From Streptomyces roseoviridis (GTDB taxonomy: Bacteria > Actinomycetota > Actinomycetes > Streptomycetales > Streptomycetaceae), in assembly GCF_039535235.1 (NCBI RefSeq), contig NZ_BAAAWU010000001.1, forward strand, positions 1,116,001 to 1,180,000: a stretch of 64,000 nt of DNA, in the 5' to 3' direction. Below the pieces are notes generated by a model that was given only the letters and a program-made list of their open reading frames with translations, was not told the DNA's origin and searched no databases. The translations under genes were made by a program, and so were the position numbers. Below are positions 1-8,001 of this stretch, piece by piece. The stretch's first letter is position 1, and the number at the start of each line of letters is the position of its first letter.

Positions 1-184
1 GCATGAGCCCGCAGAAGACGAGCCGGACGCGGCGCGGGTCGAGGCCGTGGTCCGGTGGGGCGGGGGACAGGGTGCCGCCGGTCCGGTCCGGGGCGGGGAG
101 TGCCGCCCGGCCCTCGCCGTCCTCGGCGGCGGCCTCGCCGTCCCGGACGGCCTCGGCGGCCTTCACGGCCGTGATCGCACCCAC
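1..184 (-). CDS. MFS drug exporter (DHA2-type), N-terminal fragment
   Basis: The window cuts this minus-strand gene after about 61 codons. It starts at a GTG at 184, preceded by a GAGGGGAG ribosome site six bases upstream. The visible protein has a long charged, Ala/Pro/Asp-rich cytoplasmic leader and then enters DPRRVRLVFCGLM, which resembles the start of transmembrane helix 1 in 14-TM DHA2/EmrB-QacA exporters. In that family the helix continues with an Ala/Leu-rich stretch and the DQT motif, which would lie outside the window. Export of drugs or metabolites by proton antiport is inferred from family only. No TetR/MarR partner is visible on this side. Confidence 0.62.
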   Translation of the reverse strand, partial: MGAITAVKAAEAVRDGEAAAEDGEGRAALPAPDRTGGTLSPAPPDHGLDPRRVRLVFCGLM

Positions 185-494
185 GTGCTGCTCCCCTCGT
201 CCCGGCGTCTGCTTCCGGCGTCTGCGCGCGCCATTCTTCGCATTGGGCGCGAAGCGGGAGCAAGTCGGGCGGTACGGAGGGAACGTGGGGCGAGGGAGGG
301 CGAACGCCCCTGGGGGGCGGCGCACTTGGGGCGCTCACCAGGGCGTATACAGAAGGGCCCGCGACCCCTGGGTGCGCCGGGCGCTCTTGCGGGGGTCGCG
401 GGGAAACCACTCGAATCGGTGACGGGTCCGGGCGTTACTTCCGGGTTCCGGTTTCCCGAGGCTACTTCCGGTGGTCGCTCGTCGGGCGAGCGGA
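185..494. other. Intergenic region between MFS start and SRPBCC stop
   Basis: No convincing gene on either strand. It must hold the promoter of the minus-strand MFS gene. A 9-bp direct repeat (TACTTCCGG at 436 and 463, period 27) lies close to the SRPBCC stop codon. No clear operator or terminator hairpin was recognised. Confidence 0.5.
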
Positions 495-938
495 CTACTT
501 CTCGACCTCGGCGGCGAGGTTGGCGAGCACCGCGTCGTAGATGCGGGCGAGGCCCTTGGGGGCGAAGGTGCGCTCGAAGAAGCCGCCGATGCCTCCGGCT
601 CCGTTCCAGACGGTGGTGACGACGGCCTTGGACCTGCCCTCGCCGGCCGGGGTGACGGTCCAGGTGGTGACCATGGAGGAGTTGCGGTCCTTCTCGACGA
701 GCTGTCCGTCGGTGGGCTCGGTGACCTCCAGGAGGCAGTCGCGGACGCGCTTGCTGGTGGCCTGGAGCTTCCAGTGGACCAGCGTGCCCTCGCCGTCGCC
801 GCCCTCCCGGACCTCGTACTCGCTGAAGTGCTCGGGGAGCAGCTTTCCGCGCGTGCCGCTGTAGTCGGCGAGGGTGTCGAACACCGTCTCCGCGTCGGCG
901 GCGATGATCCGCTCCGTCGTGGCCTCGACCTGCGCCAT
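495..938 (-). CDS. SRPBCC-family protein
   Basis: 147-residue protein with a START/Bet v1-like helix-grip fold (polyketide cyclase/COG3832 type). Visible family features are the N-terminal strand and helix (VEATTERIIAADAETVFDTL), the central EGTLVHWKL strand and the long C-terminal helix ending in NLAAEVEK. The ATG at 938 is chosen over an upstream in-frame ATG because GGAGGAAG sits six bases before it. Such proteins bind hydrophobic ligands; the ligand and any enzymatic role cannot be read from the sequence. The gene stands alone, divergent from the radical SAM gene across about 135 bp. Confidence 0.85.
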   Translation of the reverse strand: MAQVEATTERIIAADAETVFDTLADYSGTRGKLLPEHFSEYEVREGGDGEGTLVHWKLQATSKRVRDCLLEVTEPTDGQLVEKDRNSSMVTTWTVTPAGEGRSKAVVTTVWNGAGGIGGFFERTFAPKGLARIYDAVLANLAAEVEK

Positions 939-1028
939 TGCACTTCCTCCAGCTTGGTGTCTCGGGGATGTGCCCCAAGCCAACCACCTGGGCGCCGGGG
1001 CCCAAAATCCGGGTTGCGGCGATCAAGG

Positions 1029-1040
1029 GAACATGTGTTC
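1029..1040. promoter_or_regulatory. LexA (SOS) box
   Basis: GAACATGTGTTC fits the actinobacterial LexA operator GAACA-N2-TGTTC exactly: two perfect 5-bp half-sites around TG. It lies 34 bp upstream of the ATG of the Rv2578c-type radical SAM gene, where a repressor would block the promoter. From memory, the mycobacterial orthologue Rv2578c is a LexA-controlled DNA-damage gene, which agrees with this placement. The site could also touch the divergent SRPBCC promoter. Confidence 0.78.
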
Positions 1041-1074
1041 TAATCTGGGACCACCCGTCATCGAGGAGGCGACC

Positions 1075-2106
1075 ATGCGCTGGGACCATCTGGCCGACAC
1101 TCCCGCCGTCCCCGCCGACATCGCGCTGTTCGGCAGGGACGCGGTCACCACGCGCACCTTCGACACGCCCGAGTTCCGCGGAATCACCTTCCACGAGGTC
1201 CGGGCCCGCTCGATCGTGAACCGGGTGCCGGGCGCCTCCCGCATGCCGTTCGAATGGACGGTCAACCCGTACCGCGGCTGCACGCACGCGTGCGTGTACT
1301 GCTTCGCCCGCAAGACCCACAGCTATCTCGATCTCGACACCGGGATCGGCTTCGACTCGCAGATCGTCGTCAAGGTGAACGCGCCGGAGCTGCTGCGCGG
1401 GCAGCTCGCCTCGCGCCGCTGGCAGGGCGCCCACATCGCCATGGGCACCAATGTCGACTGCTACCAGCGGGCGGAGGGGCGCTACCGACTGATGCCGGGC
1501 ATCCTCCAGGCCCTGCGGGACCACGCCAATCCGTTCTCGATCCTCACCAAGGGCACCCTGATCCTGCGCGACCTGGAACTGCTGCGGCAGGCCGCCGAGG
1601 TCACCGAGGTCGGCGTCTCCGTCTCCGTCGGCTTCACCGACCAGGAACTGTGGCGCACCGTCGAGCCCGGCACGCCGTCCCCGGAGCGGCGCCTGGACGT
1701 CGTACGGACGCTCGCCGGCCACGGCATCGGCTGCGGGGTCCTGATGGCCCCGGTGGTCCCCTTCCTCGGCGACCGGCCCGAGCAGCTGCGCGCCACGGTC
1801 CGCGCCGTCGCCGAGGCCGGCGCGACCTCGGTCACCCCGCTCGTGCTGCACCTGCGGCCCGGCGCCCGGGAGTGGTTCTTCACCTGGCTGCGCCGCCACC
1901 ACCCGGACCTCGTCGGGCGTTACGAGCGGATGTACGCGGCCGGCGCCTACGCCCCCACCTGGTACCAGCGCCGGATCACCCGCCAGGTGCACGAGCTGGC
2001 CGCCGAGTTCGGCATCGGGCCCGGCGGGCGCGGCGCGCACCGCGCGACTCCCGTACCCGACCACCACGCGCGCGTGCCGGAGGCCGAGCAGCTCACCCTG
2101 CTCTGA
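1075..2106 (+). CDS. Rv2578c-family radical SAM protein (spore photoproduct lyase-like)
   Basis: 343 residues. The radical SAM cluster ligands are Cys69, Cys73 and Cys76 in CTHACVYCFAR, in the Rv2578c/SplB-like superfamily. GAGGAGG ends four bases before the ATG at 1075, and longer upstream in-frame starts would cross the LexA box, so 1075 is preferred. Family members reductively cleave S-adenosylmethionine to start radical chemistry; the substrate is unknown, but relatedness to spore photoproduct lyase and the LexA box point to repair or processing of damaged nucleic acid. The C-terminal tail (after about residue 310) is rich in charged residues and Pro and ends EQLTLL. Predicted cytoplasmic. 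Confidence 0.88.
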   Translation: MRWDHLADTPAVPADIALFGRDAVTTRTFDTPEFRGITFHEVRARSIVNRVPGASRMPFEWTVNPYRGCTHACVYCFARKTHSYLDLDTGIGFDSQIVVKVNAPELLRGQLASRRWQGAHIAMGTNVDCYQRAEGRYRLMPGILQALRDHANPFSILTKGTLILRDLELLRQAAEVTEVGVSVSVGFTDQELWRTVEPGTPSPERRLDVVRTLAGHGIGCGVLMAPVVPFLGDRPEQLRATVRAVAEAGATSVTPLVLHLRPGAREWFFTWLRRHHPDLVGRYERMYAAGAYAPTWYQRRITRQVHELAAEFGIGPGGRGAHRATPVPDHHARVPEAEQLTLL

Positions 2107-2246
2107 GCCGCTCCGAGCCGTCCACCGCCGGCGCGACCGGCGCCGCCCGGCCCGGCCGGTCCCGTGACGCCCCGTCACATCCTCCGAACGGGTCAACTCT
2201 CGCCGGAAAAGGTCCTTTCGCACCGCGCGCGGGGCACGCACGCCCT

Positions 2247-3911
2247 ATGAACCCACGCGCAGGAATGCTGATCGCCGCTGGGGCGCTGGTCGCCGGGACG
2301 GTCACCGTCCTGCCCGCGTCCGCGGAGGCCTCCCCCGCCGCCGGGCCGGAACCGGCCGCCCGCCCCGTCAGCCCGCTCGACTGGAAGGACTGCGGCACCA
2401 AGGCGTACCCGAAGCTCCAGTGCTCGACGCTGAAGGTGCCGCTGAACCACGACGACCCCACCGGACGGACCCTCACCCTGGCCCTGACCCGGGTCCCGCA
2501 CACGGCGAAGAAGCACCAAGGCCCGCTCCTGGTGAACCCCGGCGGCCCCGGCGGCAGCGGACGCGGGATGGCCGGTTACGTGGCGGCCGCGCTGCCCGCG
2601 GAGGTCGCCGCGCAGTACGACGTGATCGGCTTCGACCCGCGCGGCGTCGGCAAGAGCGAACCGGCGCTGAACTGCCGCCCCGGTCACTTCGACCCGGTTC
2701 GCCCCGATTCTGTGCCGAGTGGCGCCGAGGGCGAGCGGGCGGGCGTCGAGCGTGCCAGGGCCTTCGCCAAGGCCTGCGGCGAGAAGTACGCCGACGTCCT
2801 GCCGTACATCGACACCGTCTCCACCGCCCGCGACCTGGACGCCGTCCGCGCCGCGCTCGGCGCGCCGAAGGTGAACTACCTCGGCTACTCCTACGGCACC
2901 TACCTCGGCGCCGTGTACGCGCGGCTCTTCCCCGACCGGGTGCGCCGCTTCGCCCTGGACTCCGTCGTCAACCCGCACGGCGTCTGGTACGAGGACAACA
3001 TCGCCCAGGACTACGCCTTCGACACCCGCCACAAGGACTTCACGGCCTGGGTGGCCCGCCACGACGCCGACTACCGTCTCGGCACCGACCCCGCGGTCGT
3101 CGAGGCCGCCTGGTACCGGATGCGGGAGGAGCTGCGGGCCGCTCCGGCGGGCGGCAAGGTCGGCCCGGGCGAGCTGGAGGACACCTTCCTGCCGGGCGGT
3201 TACTACAACGGCTACTGGCCCCGGCTCGCGGCGGCCTTCGCCGCGTACGTCAACGACCGCGACAGCGCACCGCTGCTGAAGGCGTACGAGGCCCACGGCG
3301 CCGCGGACAGCGCCGGCGAGAACGGCTACTCGGTCTACACGAGCGTCCAGTGCCGGGACGCCGCCTGGCCGCGCGACTGGAACGTGTGGCGCAAGGACAA
3401 CTGGGACGTGCACGCCAAGGCCCCGTTCTCCACCTGGAACAACGCCTGGTACAACGCGCCCTGTGCCTTCTGGCCGGTCGGCTCGCTGACGCCGCCGGAC
3501 GTCACCAACGACCGGGTGCCGCCGGTGCTGATCCTCCAGGCCACGGACGACGCCGCCACGCCGTACGAGGGCGGGGTCGCGCTGCACCGGATGGTGCGCG
3601 GCTCCAGCCTGGTCGTCGAGCAGGGCGGCGGCAACCACGGGGTCACGCTGGCCGGCAACGACTGCATGGACGAGCACCTCGCCGCCTACCTCGCCACCGG
3701 TGAGGTGCCGCGCGGGGAGGCGGGCGCGGAGGCGGACGCGGTCTGCGAGACGACGCCGGAGCCGAAGCCCGAGCCCAAGGCCAAGCCCGAGGCCGGGCGG
3801 AAGCCGGCCACGACCGGCGAGTCGCCCAAGCCGGCGAGGACCGCCTCGGTGCGGGGCGCGGCCCCGTCGGCCGGTGCCACGCTGCACGGCCTTCTCGGCC
3901 ACGCGCGCTGA
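2247..3911 (+). CDS. Secreted alpha/beta-hydrolase (tripeptidyl aminopeptidase-like)
   Basis: 554 residues with a signal peptide (positive start, hydrophobic residues 7-22, cleavage likely after the ASA near 25-27). The fold is the Streptomyces Tap/SlpD-type hydrolase: oxyanion-loop NPGGPGGSG near 97, nucleophile Ser215 in GYSYGT, acid in LILQATDDAATP, catalytic His in QGGGNHGVT, and the characteristic C-terminal TAP-like domain. The last ~70 residues form a Pro/Lys/Glu/Ala-rich tail (repeated KPE/KPA), possibly a cell-wall spanning linker. Expected to cleave peptides or esters outside the cell. Only a weak ribosome site is visible before the ATG. It stands alone. Confidence 0.88.
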   Translation: MNPRAGMLIAAGALVAGTVTVLPASAEASPAAGPEPAARPVSPLDWKDCGTKAYPKLQCSTLKVPLNHDDPTGRTLTLALTRVPHTAKKHQGPLLVNPGGPGGSGRGMAGYVAAALPAEVAAQYDVIGFDPRGVGKSEPALNCRPGHFDPVRPDSVPSGAEGERAGVERARAFAKACGEKYADVLPYIDTVSTARDLDAVRAALGAPKVNYLGYSYGTYLGAVYARLFPDRVRRFALDSVVNPHGVWYEDNIAQDYAFDTRHKDFTAWVARHDADYRLGTDPAVVEAAWYRMREELRAAPAGGKVGPGELEDTFLPGGYYNGYWPRLAAAFAAYVNDRDSAPLLKAYEAHGAADSAGENGYSVYTSVQCRDAAWPRDWNVWRKDNWDVHAKAPFSTWNNAWYNAPCAFWPVGSLTPPDVTNDRVPPVLILQATDDAATPYEGGVALHRMVRGSSLVVEQGGGNHGVTLAGNDCMDEHLAAYLATGEVPRGEAGAEADAVCETTPEPKPEPKAKPEAGRKPATTGESPKPARTASVRGAAPSAGATLHGLLGHAR

Positions 3912-4015
3912 AGGGCCCCGCCCGGTCCCGCCCCGGGGCCGGGCCCGGCCGTGCGTGTCCACAGGGGAGCGGGGGGCCGGCCGGACTGTCAGTGGCATGG
4001 GTCAGGATGTCAGCC

Positions 4016-4432
4016 ATGAGCACGCACCTGACCCATGTGTCCGCCCCGGAGGGCCTTGCCCCGAGCCCGCAGTACAGCCATGTCGTGTGGGGCACCGGCC
4101 GCTTCGTGGCCGTGTCCGGCCAGATCGCCCTGGACGCCTCGGGCGCCGTCGTCGGCGCCGGCGACCCGGCGGCCCAGGCCCACCGGGTCTTCGAGAACCT
4201 CGGCCACTGCCTGGCCTCGGCGGGGGCGGACTTCGGGGACGTCGTGAAGCTGACCTACTTCGTCACGGACATGACGCACCTGCCCGCCATCCGCGAGGCC
4301 CGTGACGCCGCCTTCGGCCCACTCCCGCTGCCGGCCAGCTCGGCGGTACAGGTGGCCGCCCTCGCGCGGCCGGAACTCCTCGTCGAGATCGAGGCGTTCG
4401 CGCTCATACCCGAGGACCGGGGCACCGTCTAA
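4016..4432 (+). CDS. RidA/YjgF-family protein lacking the catalytic arginine
   Basis: 138 residues, full length for the Rid fold (expected homotrimer). SGQIALD and the C-terminal VEIEAFALIP are family signatures. In RidA the imine-hydrolysing arginine lies in a PAR(S/T) motif just before the VEV strand; here that position reads PASSAVQV, so the arginine is replaced by serine. Enamine/imine deamination of the RidA kind is therefore doubtful, and it probably belongs to another Rid subgroup. The second ATG (4016) is chosen because MSTHLTHVSAPEG aligns with usual family starts; an ATG at 3992 is possible. No operon partner. Confidence 0.85.
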   Translation: MSTHLTHVSAPEGLAPSPQYSHVVWGTGRFVAVSGQIALDASGAVVGAGDPAAQAHRVFENLGHCLASAGADFGDVVKLTYFVTDMTHLPAIREARDAAFGPLPLPASSAVQVAALARPELLVEIEAFALIPEDRGTV

Positions 4433-4499
4433 CACGGGACGCCGGGCGGTCCTCCCGCCCGCGGCCGAGCGGTGGTGCGGACGACGCGCCGGCCGGTCG

Positions 4500-4718
4500 T
4501 CACGCGGGGGGTTCGGTCGCCCACACCTCGGGGCCGCCGCCGCGCCATTCGATCGGGGGCCAGCCCGACTCCTCCAACCAGCCGGCCCGCCGGAGAAACT
4601 CGATCAGGTCCTCGAACCGGAAGCCGCGGCCGACGGGGGTGCCGTCGATCCGGACCGTTCGCCCGCCGTCCGACGGATCGGGTGGCATGACGACGACGAC
4701 CGGCTGCTCCTCGTTCAT
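4500..4718 (-). CDS. Small conserved-looking hypothetical protein
   Basis: 72 residues, acidic and Trp/Pro-rich (for example ESGWPPIEWRGGGPEVW), no signal peptide or membrane segment. It follows the membrane-anchored gene at 4785 by 66 bp in the same direction, so the two may be co-transcribed. Codon use has the strong GC third-position bias of real genes here, and the amino acid composition is much more protein-like than the opposite frame. Function not recognised. Confidence 0.62.
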   Translation of the reverse strand: MNEEQPVVVVMPPDPSDGGRTVRIDGTPVGRGFRFEDLIEFLRRAGWLEESGWPPIEWRGGGPEVWATEPPA

Positions 4719-4784
4719 GCGCTCACCCTCGATCGGGACGGTCCGGGCCGCGTCCGGGCACCACCGGACGCCATCGGGCGGGGT

Positions 4785-5309
4785 TCACGACGCATAGCGG
4801 GTCACGTCCGTGATCCGGCAGGTGATCTTGGCCGTGATCTGCGTCAGTCCCTGGGCAGTCACCTTCGACTGCTGCCCGGGGGCCACGTTGTTCGTCGCCG
4901 CGGTCGCCTCGTCCAGGCGCCGGCCGGAGGCATCGACGAACTCGACCTGAACGATGTAGTTGCTGGACTTGCTGGACCGGTTGGTGATCAGCAGTTCCGC
5001 GCTCGCCCACCGCGTGGCCGAGTCCACGGCGCACGCGGAGATCTTCACGTCTCCTTCGGGCCCTTCCTCCTGTGGCCGCTGGGAGGCCGGCGTCTCCCGC
5101 GTCGCGGCGGGGCTCGTCGGGGTCCGGTCCGGCTCGTCGTCGCCCCCGCCGGTGGCCATGACGGCGATGACCAACACGACGACCAGCGCGAGCACGCCGA
5201 GACACGAGAAGCCGATGATCTTTCCGGCGCTGCTCCTGCGTGGCGGGGGCGGCCCTCCCTGACCGGCCGGCGGGCCGCCCCAGCCGGGCTGCGGGTCTTG
5301 GTGCGACAT
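4785..5309 (-). CDS. Membrane-anchored protein with extracellular FxLYD-like domain
   Basis: 174 residues from an ATG at 5309. Residues 1-28 are Pro/Gly/Gln-rich and cytoplasmic, 29-51 form one transmembrane helix (GKIIGFSCLGVLALVVVLVI), then a Thr/Pro linker, then a small beta domain (about 88-174) with two cysteines that could pair (SACAVDS and KITCRI). This layout is common in Streptomyces surface proteins of unknown role. It is divergent from the sigma factor gene at 5514, with a perfect inverted repeat between them; an extracytoplasmic partner for that sigma factor is conceivable but not shown. Confidence 0.78.
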   Translation of the reverse strand: MSHQDPQPGWGGPPAGQGGPPPPRRSSAGKIIGFSCLGVLALVVVLVIAVMATGGGDDEPDRTPTSPAATRETPASQRPQEEGPEGDVKISACAVDSATRWASAELLITNRSSKSSNYIVQVEFVDASGRRLDEATAATNNVAPGQQSKVTAQGLTQITAKITCRITDVTRYAS

Positions 5310-5448
5310 GAGCACATGGTCCGCCCGCCCCCTTCGGGAGCGCATGCGGAGAGGACCGGACGGACGAACACGCGAACCACCGGAGACCTCGCGGGCCCGC
5401 GGAGCGCGGCCGGCCTTCACGCCGCCGGGACATCGGTGGTGCCCGCAG

Positions 5449-5484
5449 CGGTCAGCGGGCCGGCGGCCGACGGCCCGCTGACCG
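5449..5484. promoter_or_regulatory. Perfect 14-bp inverted repeat in a divergent promoter region
   Basis: CGGTCAGCGGGCCG at 5449-5462 is matched base for base by its reverse complement at 5471-5484, with an 8-base centre. It lies 30 bp before the sigma factor ATG and 140 bp from the divergent start at 5309. A terminator makes no sense between divergent genes, so an operator, or a hairpin in the sigma factor leader, is more likely. Confidence 0.6.
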
Positions 5485-5513
5485 GTTCCGCCCGGGCCGC
5501 TAGGATCGCGTGC

Positions 5514-6461
5514 ATGGTCCTGATCACGAGTGACGTCGACCGGTTCGAGGCCGCCAGGCCCCGGCTGGAGGCCATCGCCTACCGGCTGCTCGGCTCGGCG
5601 AGCGAGGCGGAGGACGCCGTGCAGGAGACGTACCTGCGCTGGCAGGCCGCCGACGTCGAGCGGATCGAGGTGCCCGAGGCCTGGCTGACGAAGGTCCTCA
5701 CCAACTTCTGCCTCAACCAGCTGACTTCGGCCCGCGTGCGGCGCGAGACGTACGTCGGGCAGTGGCTCCCCGAGCCGCTGCTCGCCGGGGACCCGATGCT
5801 CGGCCCCGCCGACACCGCCGAGCAGCGCGAGTCGGTGTCGTACGCCGTCCTGGTCCTGCTGGAGCGCCTGTCACCCAACGAGCGGGCCGTGTACGTGCTG
5901 CGCGAGGCGTTCGACTACCCGCACCGGGAGATCGCCGAGATCCTCGACATCACGGAGTCCGCCAGCCAGCAGATCTACCACCGGGCCAAGAAGCACGTCG
6001 CGGACGGCAAGGCGCGCACCGAGATCGACGAGGCGGCCGCCCGCAGGATCGTCGAGGAGTTCCTGGCCGCGGCGACCAGCGGCCGCACCGAACCCCTCGT
6101 ACGCCTGCTCACGCAGGACGCCGTCTCGATCGGCGACGGCGGCGGAAAGGTCCCGGCGCGCGCGAAGGCGTTCGAGGGCGCGAAGGCGGTCGCCACCTTC
6201 CTGCGCGGCCTGTTCAAGCCCAGCGAAGCCAAGCGGGCCTACGTCGGCGGCGCGCCCGGGATCTACGCCGCGACCGCCAACGGCGAGCCCGCCGTGGTGG
6301 CGGTCGTCGACGGCCGGGTGGTCGGCATCACGTGCCTGGAGGTCACCGAGGACGGCACCATCGCCGCGGTGCGCAGCCAGGTCAACCCCGACAAGCTGGT
6401 CCGCGCGACGGAGCGGTGGGCCGCGGAGGGGCACGAGGAGGCCCCGCTCTGCACCCTCTGA
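5514..6461 (+). CDS. ECF41-family RNA polymerase sigma factor (SigJ-like)
   Basis: 315 residues. Residues 8-75 form sigma region 2 (RLLGSASEAEDAVQETYLRW), about 105-160 region 4 (LSPNERAVYVLREAFDYPHR), and about 172-300 a fused SnoaL/NTF2-like domain. The ECF41 signatures DGGGK (208-212) and NPDKL (291-295) are both present. In this group the C-terminal extension replaces a separate anti-sigma factor and modulates activity. The next gene is an oxidoreductase, matching the known ECF41 habit of sitting beside an oxidoreductase, epimerase or carboxymuconolactone decarboxylase gene that it controls. The ATG at 5514 fits the usual N-terminus. Confidence 0.92.
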   Translation: MVLITSDVDRFEAARPRLEAIAYRLLGSASEAEDAVQETYLRWQAADVERIEVPEAWLTKVLTNFCLNQLTSARVRRETYVGQWLPEPLLAGDPMLGPADTAEQRESVSYAVLVLLERLSPNERAVYVLREAFDYPHREIAEILDITESASQQIYHRAKKHVADGKARTEIDEAAARRIVEEFLAAATSGRTEPLVRLLTQDAVSIGDGGGKVPARAKAFEGAKAVATFLRGLFKPSEAKRAYVGGAPGIYAATANGEPAVVAVVDGRVVGITCLEVTEDGTIAAVRSQVNPDKLVRATERWAAEGHEEAPLCTL

Positions 6462-6502
6462 CCGAGCCACCGGCCAGTGTGACGTGCTTCACATCCTGAT
6501 CC

Positions 6503-6530
6503 TGTCAGGAAACGCCGGGCTACCCGGTTC
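6503..6530 (+). promoter_or_regulatory. Candidate ECF41-dependent promoter
   Basis: TGTCAGG at 6503-6509 resembles the ECF41 -35 element (TGTCACA), and CGGTTC at 6525-6530 lies 15 bases on where a CGTC-like -10 is expected. It is 55 bp upstream of the oxidoreductase ATG and downstream of the sigma factor stop. The -10 match is imperfect, so this is tentative. Confidence 0.4.
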
Positions 6531-6584
6531 AAGGGGCGAAACCGCACACGACAGCGGCGGAACCCTCGCAGACAGGAGCAGGAC

Positions 6585-7814
6585 ATGCAGCACCGCATCG
6601 TCGTCCTCGGAGCCGGCTACACCGGAGCCGTCGCGGCCGGCCGTCTCGCCCGGCGGCTGCACCGCGAGGACGTCACCATCACCCTCGTCAACCCCGAGCC
6701 CGACTTCGTCGAGCGCGTGCGGCTGCACCAGGTGGCGGCCGGACAGGACCTCGCACCCCGGCCGTTCGACGAGATGTTCGCCGGCACGTGCGTGGAGCTG
6801 AAGCTCGCGAAGGCCGACGCCGTGGACGTGGACCGCAGGACGGTGACGGTCATCGCCGCGCACGGGTCGGAGCGGGAGGAACTGGCGTACGACACCCTGG
6901 TCTACGCCCTCGGCAGCGGCTGGAACGACGGCGGCGTCCCCGGCGTCGCGGAGCACGCCCACGACGTCGCCGGCCGCCCGGGCGCCCTGCGCCTGCGCCA
7001 CCGGCTGGCCGCCCTGGGCGCCGGACGGCCCGTGCTCGTGGTCGGCGGCGGTCTGACCGGCCTGGAGGCGGCGACCGAGATCGCCGAGGCCCGCCCGGAC
7101 CTCGACGTCGCCCTCGCGGTCCGCGGCACCCTGGGCGACTGGCTGTCGGCGAAGGGCCGCACCCACCTTCGCAAGGTCGTGGACGGTCTCGGCATCACGG
7201 TCCACGAGCACACCTCGGTCACCGCCGTGGCGGCGGACGGCGTGACGACGGCCGACGGCCTGCGCCTCCCCTCCGACGCCACCGTCTGGACCACCGGCTT
7301 CGCGGTCCACCCGGTCGCCCGGGCCACCTCGCTGGAACTGACCGACGGCGGTCAGATCGTGGTCGACGGCACGATGCGCTCGGTCTCCCACCCGGAGGTG
7401 TACGCGGTCGGCGACGCGGCCATGGCGATCGGCCCGAACGGCAAGCCGCTGCGCATGTCCTGCGCCTCGGGCGTCCCCATGGCCTGGCAGGCGGCCGACG
7501 CCATCGCCGCCCGCCTCGCCGGGACGAAGGTGCCCCACGTCTCGATCCGCTACTTCCAGCAGTGCGTGTCGCTCGGCCGCAAGGAGGGCCTGATCCAGTT
7601 CGTCACGGCCGACGACCGGGCGGTGGAGCGGGCCCTGACGGGCCGCGTGGCCGCCCTCTACAAGGAACTGATCTGCAAGGGCGCGGCCTGGGGCGTCGCC
7701 AACCCGACGGCGGGCATGCCCTCCCGGCGCCGGCGCGTCGTCCGCCAGGAGGCCCCGCGCCCGACCCGGGCGCAGACGGCGCAGACGGCAGAGACGGCGG
7801 AGACGGCGGCCTGA
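6585..7814 (+). CDS. NAD(P)/FAD-dependent oxidoreductase (NDH-2-like)
   Basis: 409 residues. FAD-binding GAGYTG lies at 9-14, a second nucleotide-binding motif VVGGGLTGLEAA near 150, and the FAD-closing VYAVGDAA near 270: the pyridine nucleotide-disulfide oxidoreductase fold without a redox-active CxxxxC. This resembles type II NADH dehydrogenases and flavoproteins that pass electrons to quinones or small acceptors. The C-terminus ends in a low-complexity Thr/Ala/Glu tail. An AGGAG-type ribosome site precedes the ATG. It is the likely target of the ECF41 sigma factor directly upstream. Confidence 0.9.
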   Translation: MQHRIVVLGAGYTGAVAAGRLARRLHREDVTITLVNPEPDFVERVRLHQVAAGQDLAPRPFDEMFAGTCVELKLAKADAVDVDRRTVTVIAAHGSEREELAYDTLVYALGSGWNDGGVPGVAEHAHDVAGRPGALRLRHRLAALGAGRPVLVVGGGLTGLEAATEIAEARPDLDVALAVRGTLGDWLSAKGRTHLRKVVDGLGITVHEHTSVTAVAADGVTTADGLRLPSDATVWTTGFAVHPVARATSLELTDGGQIVVDGTMRSVSHPEVYAVGDAAMAIGPNGKPLRMSCASGVPMAWQAADAIAARLAGTKVPHVSIRYFQQCVSLGRKEGLIQFVTADDRAVERALTGRVAALYKELICKGAAWGVANPTAGMPSRRRRVVRQEAPRPTRAQTAQTAETAETAA

Positions 7815-7823
7815 CCCCGGACT

Positions 7824-7848
7824 CGGCTCCGGCCCCGCTCCGGAGCCG
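7824..7848. terminator. Candidate terminator hairpin
   Basis: Perfect 9-bp stem CGGCTCCGG / CCGGAGCCG with a 7-base loop, starting 10 bases after the oxidoreductase stop. No U-tract follows, as is usual in Streptomyces. Confidence 0.5.
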
Positions 7849-8001
7849 GGCCGGCCCCCCGTCCCCCTGTCCCCGCTCCCCCGACGCCCCGTGCCGCCGC
7901 CAGGCCCGGGGCGTCGCGCCTGCCCGGGGCTCGCGCTCCGCTGCGTACAGGGGTGAGGGAAGCGCCGTACCCGTCCGCCCGCCGAGCCGCCCCGGACCCG
8001 T

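Noticed and set aside
163..2241. A 692-codon open frame on the minus strand opposite the SRPBCC and radical SAM genes
   Set aside because: It is antisense to genes with clear motifs, its composition is Arg/Gly/Ala/Asp low complexity, and it follows from the GC-rich third positions of the real genes.
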